From Hyphomonadaceae bacterium (GTDB lineage Bacteria; Pseudomonadota; Alphaproteobacteria; Caulobacterales; Aquidulcibacteraceae), in NCBI GenBank assembly GCA_019636095.1, contig JAHBYF010000004.1, positions 1 through 64,000 of the forward strand: DNA of 64,000 bases. Direction: 5' to 3'. Of this stretch, positions 58,501 through 64,000 are shown piece by piece. Position 1 is the stretch's first letter. Every line of letters begins with the position of its first letter. The notes beneath the pieces were generated by a model. It searched no databases. It worked only from the letters and a program-made list of their open reading frames with translations, and was not told the DNA's origin. A program made the translations under genes and the position numbers.

Positions 58501-60963
58501 CTATTCCGCGGCCAACAGCTCTCGCGGTGTTGTGTGTTTGGATTGCGTGTTGAAGCGCCGGATCGCGTTCGCGGCTTCGCGCTGACCGCGAAGCTCAAGC
58601 CAATGCTCCGCAAAGCCGGCGCGCCCGTGCTCGGCAAGAGCTCGATCTATGAGCGCGTGGTCTTCGGGGCGCGACGCGGCCACGAAGGCGAGCGTAGCCG
58701 GCCCCAAGCCCAGTTCGAACAGCCGGCAGCCGTCGCGGCTGACCAGATAATAATCCCGCTTCGGCGTCGCATTGGCGATAACGTCGATCTGGCGGGCGTT
58801 CAGTCCGAGGCTCACGTAGAACGCTTGGCTGTGCGGCTCCCGCGCGCGATCGTTCGGCAGGTAGATTCGCGTCTGACAGGCTTCGATGATGGTGGACGCG
58901 ATCGGCGAATGTTCGACGTCGGCAAGCTCTTGGCTTGCGAACACGACAGCGACGTTCTTCTTCCGGAGCGTCTTCAACCAATCCTGAATCTGCGCGGCGA
59001 AGAACGCGTCCTTCAGGAAGAGCCAGGCTTCATCCAAGACGAGCATGGTGGGCCGACCATCGTAACGCCGTTCCAAAGCATGAAAGAGCGCGCCCAGCAC
59101 CGCGCCCGCCGCTTCCGGGCGGCGCATGAGATCGTCCATTTCGAACGCTTGCACGGCGCCATAGCCCAATGTCGCTTTGTCGTGATCGATCAAGCGTCCG
59201 TGGGCGCCGGACTGCGTGAACGGAAAGAGCGCAGCGCGGACGCGCGCGTCTTGGATAAGGGCGGCGAACAACGTCATCGTCCGGTCCTCGGCCGTGCGCT
59301 GGCCCAGCAGTTCAAGCACGCGCCACACTTCGCTGCGCAGCTCGGGCGAGATCGTGAGGCCGGACGACGCGATGAGGCCGATCAGCCAATCCAGCGCCCA
59401 AGCACGTTCGTCGGGGTCGTCGATCGTCTCAAGCGGTTGGAGGCCAAGAGCGCCCTCTTCGCCAAGATCGAAGAAGTCACCGCGCAGACCGAGTATAGTC
59501 GCGCGCGCGGAGCGGCCTTTGTCGAAGAGATAGAGTTGTGCGTTTGGATAGCGCAGCCATTGCGCGGCGAGCGTTGCCAGCAACACGGATTTGCCGGCCC
59601 CGGTCGGGCCGACGATCATGCTGTGACCGACATCGCCGACGTGCAGATTGAGCCGGAACGGTGTAGCGCCGTCGGTGGCGGTCAGCATGAGCGGCGAACC
59701 GTCGAGATGCGTGTTACGCTGCGGGCCGGCCCAGACAGCCGACAGCGGCAGCAGATGCGCAAGTGATGGCGAGAGCAAGATCGGCCGGCGTGCGTCGGCG
59801 TACGCTTGGCCTGGCAGCGATCCGAGCCACGCTTCAACGGCGTTGACGTTCTCGACTTGGGTGACGAAGCCCAGGCCGTCGGCGATCTGTTGGATCTGAC
59901 GGACGGCATCGTCGGCGAGGTTCTCGCTCGCCTCTGCGACGGTGATCGTGAGCGTGGCGTATCCCGCGCTCACGGCATCGGCGCCGAGTTCCTGCAGCGC
60001 TGTGTCGGCGTCCGCAGCCTGGTTGGCGGCGTCGTTGTCCACGAGCAGCGCTTCTTCCCGGAAGAGCGCTTCACGCAACAATGTGAGCAACCCCTTGCGT
60101 TTGGAGAACCAGCGCTTCCGGGTCTTCTCAAGTTCGCGGCGCGCCTCTTCCCGATCGAGAGGTACGAAGCGCGTCACCCACCGATAAGATATTGGCAATC
60201 GATTGAGCGCGTCGAGGAAACCCGGCTCTGTCTCGGTGACGAACGACCGCACTGAGATGACGCGAAGATGATGTGCGCCAAGTCGTGGCGAGAGGCCTCC
60301 AACCAGAGGTGCATCGGTGAGGAGTGCGTCGAGGTGAAACGGCGTCTCTGGTTTCGCGACACGGTGCGGCCGGTCGGAGACGCAATCGTGCAGGTAAGTG
60401 AGCGTCTCTTCGTCGGAGAGCCAGCGGGCCTCCGGGGCCAGCGTTTCGATGAGCGCGAGGATCTGATCAGTTTCGAGCTGGAAGCGTTCGAGGTGCTGGC
60501 GATAGTCGATCGGCGCGGCGCGCGAACCTGCCTCGGCGCCCTCGAACAGGAAACTCTCGAGTTTGGTTTGACGCTCCGCAGGCGGGAGCCAGGTCAAGGT
60601 AAGGAAGTAACCGCTCTCAAAGCGGGCGCCCGCAGCCTCGAAGACCGCGCGGCGTTCTTCGTCGATTAGCCACGAGAGCGCGTCCGGCCAAGTTGCGTCC
60701 GGATAGCCCGGCGCTGGCGAACGACGCGCTTCGACATGCAAGCACCAGCCCGAACCTAATCGCCGGAACGCATTGTTCAGACGAGCAGTCGCGCCAATGA
60801 GTTCGGACGGCGTCGAGGAATCGAGGTCGGGCCCGCGAAACGCCATCGTCCGCTGAAACGCGCCGTCCTTGTTCAAGACAAGGCCCGGCGCGATGAGCGC
60901 AGCCCAGGGCAGGAAATCGGCGAGCTTGGCGCCGCTCTGTTTGTAGGGGCGGAGATCCAACAT
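58501..60963 (-). CDS. trbE: Conjugal transfer ATPase TrbE (VirB4-like)
   Basis: An 820-aa ATPase that powers assembly of the secretion apparatus. Walker A is GPTGAGKSVLLATLAAQWL, Walker B is PTMLVLDEAWLFLKD, with GYGAVQAFEMDDLMRRPEAAG and FASQELADVEHSPI as VirB4 motifs. ATG 60963 gives LDLRPYKQSGAKLADFLPW, the family N-terminus; the frame extends to 61131 but overlaps trbD. Cytoplasmic face of the inner membrane. Confidence 0.95.
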   Translation of the reverse strand: MLDLRPYKQSGAKLADFLPWAALIAPGLVLNKDGAFQRTMAFRGPDLDSSTPSELIGATARLNNAFRRLGSGWCLHVEARRSPAPGYPDATWPDALSWLIDEERRAVFEAAGARFESGYFLTLTWLPPAERQTKLESFLFEGAEAGSRAAPIDYRQHLERFQLETDQILALIETLAPEARWLSDEETLTYLHDCVSDRPHRVAKPETPFHLDALLTDAPLVGGLSPRLGAHHLRVISVRSFVTETEPGFLDALNRLPISYRWVTRFVPLDREEARRELEKTRKRWFSKRKGLLTLLREALFREEALLVDNDAANQAADADTALQELGADAVSAGYATLTITVAEASENLADDAVRQIQQIADGLGFVTQVENVNAVEAWLGSLPGQAYADARRPILLSPSLAHLLPLSAVWAGPQRNTHLDGSPLMLTATDGATPFRLNLHVGDVGHSMIVGPTGAGKSVLLATLAAQWLRYPNAQLYLFDKGRSARATILGLRGDFFDLGEEGALGLQPLETIDDPDERAWALDWLIGLIASSGLTISPELRSEVWRVLELLGQRTAEDRTMTLFAALIQDARVRAALFPFTQSGAHGRLIDHDKATLGYGAVQAFEMDDLMRRPEAAGAVLGALFHALERRYDGRPTMLVLDEAWLFLKDAFFAAQIQDWLKTLRKKNVAVVFASQELADVEHSPIASTIIEACQTRIYLPNDRAREPHSQAFYVSLGLNARQIDVIANATPKRDYYLVSRDGCRLFELGLGPATLAFVAASRPEDHALIDRALAEHGRAGFAEHWLELRGQREAANAIRRFNTQSKHTTPRELLAAE

Positions 60964-60973
60964 CGGCTCGCCC

Positions 60974-61246
60974 TCAGGTTCCGAAGTAATGCGGCTTGGC
61001 CATGTGCCGGGGCCAAGTGTCGAGAAACCATGGATCGCGTGCCGCAGCCCATGCAGCCGCGCCTTGCAGCACGGCCCAGAGCGGAAAAGCGATGAAGGGT
61101 TGCTGCAACCCAAAGCCGATTGCCGCGCCAACAGTCGCGTTAAGAATCGCGAACGCGCGCGGCACGCCGCCCATCAGAATGGGACGGGTGAGCGAGGTCC
61201 GCAGTGGGATGCGATAGCCTTCGGGTTCGATGTCGGTGGCGGTCAT
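60974..61246 (-). CDS. trbD: Conjugal transfer protein TrbD (VirB3-like)
   Basis: A 90-aa protein with the VirB3/TrbD pattern: YRIPLRTSLTRPILMGGVPRA followed by hydrophobic FAILNATVGAAIGFGLQQP and FIAFPLWAVLQGAAAWAA, then a basic C-terminus. The ATG is immediately next to the trbC stop (1-nt overlap) and the stop is 10 bp before the trbE start. A longer open frame to 61630 is not used because its upstream part is in the frame of no known domain. Confidence 0.9.
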   Translation of the reverse strand: MTATDIEPEGYRIPLRTSLTRPILMGGVPRAFAILNATVGAAIGFGLQQPFIAFPLWAVLQGAAAWAAARDPWFLDTWPRHMAKPHYFGT

Positions 61247-61560
61247 CAGATCAGCGCACCGCCTGCGAAGCCGAAGAAATCGAGGAAGAACGACACCGCG
61301 GCGAACATGACGGCAATGCCCAAGCCCACGAACGCCAGTTTGCGCACGCCGCCTCCACCTTCGGAGAATATGATGGTGACGCCGGCGATGACGATCGCGA
61401 TGACGGCAGCCGCGCGTGCGACGGGTCCGGTGATGCTGTCGACGATCTGTTCGAGCGGGCCTTCCCAGGGCATGCCGGAACCAGAGGCGTAGGCAGGCGC
61501 GGCGAGCGCTGAGACCACGACCGTCAACGCGGCAATGCGAATGAATGTGCTTGAACTCAT
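61246..61560 (-). CDS. trbC: Conjugal transfer pilin TrbC (VirB2-like)
   Basis: A 104-aa pilin precursor: signal-like N-terminus (ALTVVVSALAAPAYASGSGM) then two hydrophobic helices (ITGPVARAAAVIAIVIAGVTIIF and LAFVGLGIAVMFAAVSFFLDFFGF) separated by a Gly-rich turn. Major pilus subunit of the conjugation apparatus. Overlaps trbB by 4 nt. Confidence 0.92.
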   Translation of the reverse strand: MSSSTFIRIAALTVVVSALAAPAYASGSGMPWEGPLEQIVDSITGPVARAAAVIAIVIAGVTIIFSEGGGGVRKLAFVGLGIAVMFAAVSFFLDFFGFAGGALI

Positions 61561-62498
61561 GTGGCCTCCCCCAGGACGTCGTCCGTCTCAATGATTTCGG
61601 TGATGACGCGTCCGCCTTCGCGCCTGGCAATGAAGACGATGAGATCGACGGCGCTGGCGATCAGGCGCTTGGGCGGTGTGGCGCGCGCTTCCATGCAAAG
61701 GTCTTCAAGCCGCATCAGTGCGTCCGCGGCGGAATTTGCATGCAGCGTGAGCAGCCCGCCGGGATGACCCGTGTTCCAGGCCTTGAGCACTTCGAGCGCC
61801 GCGCCATCGCGGACTTCACCAACGACGATGCGGTCGGGCCGGAGGCGCAACGTCATTTGCACCAGGTCGCGCATGGTGATGGGCGGGTCGGTGCGCTTGG
61901 TCAGAAGCTGCACCGCATTTGGGCTGACGCATTGCAGTTCCGCGGTGTCTTCGAGAATGATGACGCGCGATGAGCGGAACGCCTCCTCGGCGAGGAGCGC
62001 ATTCAGGAGTGTCGTCTTGCCGCTGCCGGTGCCGCCGGCGACGATGATGTTGCGTTGTACGCGCACGGCGTCCGCAAGCATCGCCGCCTGCGCCGAAGTG
62101 GCGATGCCCGCTTCGACATGGTCCGCGAGCGTGTAGATCGCATTCGGCCGTTTTCGGATGGCGAAGATCGGCGCCTCGACGAGCGGCGGCAGCAGCGCCT
62201 GCACCCGCGCGGCGCTATCGGGTAGGATGGTCTGGAGTGCTGGACGATCTTCTCCCACCGTCTCGCCGGCTTCGTGCGCCAAGAGACGTATTGCCGCTTC
62301 GCGGTCCTGCGGGGACAGGATGTGCGACGTGGCGATGAGGCCCACGCCGATGCGATCGAGCCATACACGGCCATCGGCATTGACGAGCGCCTCGACTACG
62401 TTATCGGCGTCGAGCGCTTCAGCGATCGAAGGACCGAGCGCACGGGTCAGCGCCGAACGCCGGCGCGCCGTCACGATGGACAGGGCTTGCGCGGTCAT
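61557..62498 (-). CDS. trbB: Conjugal transfer ATPase TrbB (VirB11-like)
   Basis: A 313-aa secretion ATPase with Walker A GGTGSGKTTLLNALL, an Asp box (RVIILEDTAELQC), Walker-type LRPDRIVVGEVRDGAALEVLKAWNTGHPGGLLTLHANSA, all typical of VirB11/TrbB. It lies inside the cell and energises pilus assembly. The start overlaps the upstream ribbon-helix-helix gene by 4 nt. Confidence 0.96.
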   Translation of the reverse strand: MTAQALSIVTARRRSALTRALGPSIAEALDADNVVEALVNADGRVWLDRIGVGLIATSHILSPQDREAAIRLLAHEAGETVGEDRPALQTILPDSAARVQALLPPLVEAPIFAIRKRPNAIYTLADHVEAGIATSAQAAMLADAVRVQRNIIVAGGTGSGKTTLLNALLAEEAFRSSRVIILEDTAELQCVSPNAVQLLTKRTDPPITMRDLVQMTLRLRPDRIVVGEVRDGAALEVLKAWNTGHPGGLLTLHANSAADALMRLEDLCMEARATPPKRLIASAVDLIVFIARREGGRVITEIIETDDVLGEAT

Positions 62499-62944
62499 GC
62501 GCGCGCCTCGCCGTTGATGGTCGACGCATCTTCGGCCGCCGTCAGCGTCATGTCTGTGCCGACGAGTGATTTGCCGGGCGCCAGGGCTTGGGCGACGAAA
62601 TCAAGGAAGCGCTCAAAGCGCGCTTCGGCGCTCGCGGCCGCGCTCTCCTCCAACTGCTCGTCGATCGGAGGGTTGTGCTCCAACCAGACGCGGATGAAGA
62701 GCAAGACGATCTCTTTGAGGATGAGCGTCTCGCCGATCGCCTTTGAAAGGCGCGCGTCGACGCGGCTGATTTGCCGGCGCGCGGTTTCTTCGATGGCCTC
62801 GTTGGTGAATTGATTACGCTCGTATCGCGCCTTCACCGCATCCGCCACGACGCTCGAATCCGAGCGGTGCTGATCCTTGGCAATACGCCGCACGCGCATT
62901 TCCAGATCGCGCGGCAGATAGACGGTGATGCCGTTCCTGGCCAT
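62495..62944 (-). CDS. Ribbon-helix-helix (CopG-like) protein between traG and trbB
   Basis: A 149-aa protein. The N-terminus RNGITVYLPRDLEMRVRRIAKDQHRSDSSVVADAVKARY is a ribbon-helix-helix DNA-binding domain; the rest is a helical region (AIGETLILKEIVLLFIRVWLEHNP). Position in the operon matches the CopG-like gene seen between traG and trbB in related alphaproteobacterial systems, where it probably autoregulates. The ATG overlaps the traG stop by 1 nt. Confidence 0.82.
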   Translation of the reverse strand: MARNGITVYLPRDLEMRVRRIAKDQHRSDSSVVADAVKARYERNQFTNEAIEETARRQISRVDARLSKAIGETLILKEIVLLFIRVWLEHNPPIDEQLEESAAASAEARFERFLDFVAQALAPGKSLVGTDMTLTAAEDASTINGEARA

Positions 62945-64000
62945 CAGATCCCCTTCGCTCTGCGGCGGCGCGGTTCGGCGACGGCGGTTACGGCCGCGGC
63001 GTCTGCGGGACCGGCGGACGGGTGCGGCAAGGCCGAGCCATCGGCGGCGCGAAAGCCCGCCATGGCTTGCTCGGAGATCTTGGGCCCGCGTGTTGCGGCG
63101 TGCGCAAACAGGTCAGGCGTATCCGCCAGAGGCTTCGACATCGCGGGCTTCGCCGGTGCGCGCTTGGACTGCTGTGGAATGGATCCGAGTGAGCGAACCG
63201 CATGCCAATCGTGCGCGGTCGTCAGCGTGGGGCGCTGCGATGATGGCGGGCGCAGACGTTCGAGGAAGACACGTTCTTCGTCGAACTTGACCTTCTTGGC
63301 GCGAATCGGCTTCGAGCCGGAAACGAAGATCAGTTCCTCGTCCCTCGGCAACGCGCGCACATCAGCGGGCAGCATGAGCGGGCGGCGTTCTTCACGGATG
63401 GTGGTCGAACCTTCGCGCCAACCCAGGATCGGCTGGGGACGCTTGCGGGTTTCGCTTTCCCGAAGCTCCCACACTTCGCCGGCCATGTCGGCGATGCGTT
63501 TGGCGGTGTCGCCGTCCGCGGCGGCGAACGAGGTTACCACGTGGACGTTGTCGAGGATGACGTTGTCACGGCCGTAGGGCTTGGTCAGGTGGTTGAGGCT
63601 CTGCGTAACCAGGAACGCCTTGAGGCCATAACCCGCCATTGCGCCCATCATGGTCTCGAAGAACGGCATGCGGCCGAGCATCGGAAACTCGTCCAAGCAC
63701 ATCAGCAGGCGATGGCGCTTCACCCGGCCGTCATTGCCGTGCGTCTGGCTTTCCATGAGGCCCCGCGCGATCTGATTGAGCACGAGACGCAAGAGCGGCA
63801 TGAGCCGCATCGCGTCCGACGGCGGCGGCTGCAGGAAGAGCGTGACCGGCTTGTCGCCGCACATGAGGTCGGCGATGCGGAAATCCGAGCGCGACGTTTT
63901 CTCGGCGACGATCGGGTCAGCGAAGATGCCGAAAAACGATTCCGCCGTCGCCTTCACGCCAGACTGCAGGCGCTCTTCGCCAGCAAGGAAGCTCTCGGCG
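62944..64000 (-). CDS. traG: Conjugal transfer coupling protein TraG (VirD4-like), C-terminal part
   Basis: The frame is open to the window edge and continues beyond it; a GTG at 63957 is not the true start because coding (ESFLAGEERLQSG) continues upstream. The segment shows TraG features: SFFGIFADPIVAEKTSRSDF, LLMCLDEFPMLGRMPFFETMMG (Walker B), LVTQSLNHLTKPYGRDNVIL, and a C-terminal tail rich in Pro and Arg. TraG couples the relaxosome to the secretion channel. The Walker A motif and a relaxase gene lie outside the window. Confidence 0.93.
   Translation of the reverse strand, partial: AESFLAGEERLQSGVKATAESFFGIFADPIVAEKTSRSDFRIADLMCGDKPVTLFLQPPPSDAMRLMPLLRLVLNQIARGLMESQTHGNDGRVKRHRLLMCLDEFPMLGRMPFFETMMGAMAGYGLKAFLVTQSLNHLTKPYGRDNVILDNVHVVTSFAAADGDTAKRIADMAGEVWELRESETRKRPQPILGWREGSTTIREERRPLMLPADVRALPRDEELIFVSGSKPIRAKKVKFDEERVFLERLRPPSSQRPTLTTAHDWHAVRSLGSIPQQSKRAPAKPAMSKPLADTPDLFAHAATRGPKISEQAMAGFRAADGSALPHPSAGPADAAAVTAVAEPRRRRAKGI

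Larger units (their letters stand above)
26662..64000. mobile_element. Integrated conjugative element at dusA (left end; right end outside window)
   Basis: From the dusA 5' end to the window edge the gene content changes from housekeeping to a tyrosine integrase, scattered AlpA-like genes, defence-type cargo and a nearly complete Trb conjugation operon with TraG. This is the structure of an ICE. The left junction is estimated to fall within the first 22 codons of dusA (26662-26727), the known type of target; the exact core cannot be fixed without the other end. The right junction and relaxase are not in the window. Excision or mobility is inferred, not shown. Confidence 0.75.

Noticed and set aside
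60974..61630. A 218-aa open frame for TrbD
   Set aside because: Only the last 90 residues match TrbD; the rest is out-of-frame reading of trbC and trbB.
1..64000. CRISPR arrays and insertion sequence transposases
   Set aside because: No regularly spaced direct repeats and no DDE or HUH transposase frames were found in the window.

Overview
The window is high-GC DNA from an alphaproteobacterium. The proposed Caulobacterales/Hyphomonadaceae-like affiliation is an inference from overall gene style (DUF1289 protein, Ada-AlkA/Ogt pair, many acyl-CoA dehydrogenases, Ti/IncP-type trb operon); no rRNA or marker gene is present to prove it. It divides into a chromosomal part (1 to about 26.7 kb) and one end of an integrated conjugative element (about 26.7 kb to the window end).

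Chromosomal part. A tRNA-Val(CAC) is followed by a three-gene ferric iron ABC importer whose lipoprotein gene appears to start at CTG. Next come, mostly on the minus strand, a SAM-methyltransferase-like protein, a lipoprotein alpha/beta hydrolase, a uracil-DNA-glycosylase-family protein and an 892-residue TIR-transmembrane protein of unknown C-terminal function. From 9.3 to 16.5 kb lie small secreted proteins, an acyl-CoA dehydrogenase, a thioesterase-like protein, a CHAD protein, a short-chain dehydrogenase, a DUF2339-like membrane protein and a small monooxygenase. A DNA alkylation repair pair (Ada-AlkA fusion plus Ogt) sits beside a periplasmic sulfatase, and a fatty-acid segment carries two more acyl-CoA dehydrogenases. 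Two small secreted proteins, a DUF1289 protein, a TauE/SafE exporter and dusA complete this part.

Integrated element. dusA is a known target of a family of integrases, and here a tyrosine recombinase starts 139 bp upstream of the dusA start codon. Between them is an imperfect 21-bp inverted repeat built of CGTGTGC boxes spaced 11 bp apart. The element runs off the right edge with a minus-strand conjugation operon: traG (partial), a ribbon-helix-helix gene, trbB, C, D, E, J, L, F, G, I, and a terminal AlpA-like gene. No relaxase, replication/partition gene or second attachment site is visible, so these are expected beyond the window.

Cargo (28.7-53.7 kb). This reads as a defence and DNA-metabolism region: a 1740-residue nuclease-like/STAND-like NTPase; a divergent run of three different HEPN-like genes; an SRAP protein; a DUF3883 protein; a ComEC-like metallo-beta-lactamase lipoprotein; two genes with possible PD-(D/E)XK nuclease folds; a NERD-NTPase; a divergent SIR2-like gene broken by a frameshift; and an Mrr-like type IV restriction endonuclease. 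Five small AlpA/excisionase-like DNA-binding genes are scattered through the element, two of them preceded by the same 18-bp double box. Further unexplained structure includes a cluster of seven AGGCCT palindromes upstream of an unknown gene, three dispersed copies of a hairpin-rich repeat of about 90-110 bp, and a 21-residue lysine/alanine peptide gene with its own ribosome binding site.

All family assignments come from reading motifs by eye; no database search or structure prediction was run.
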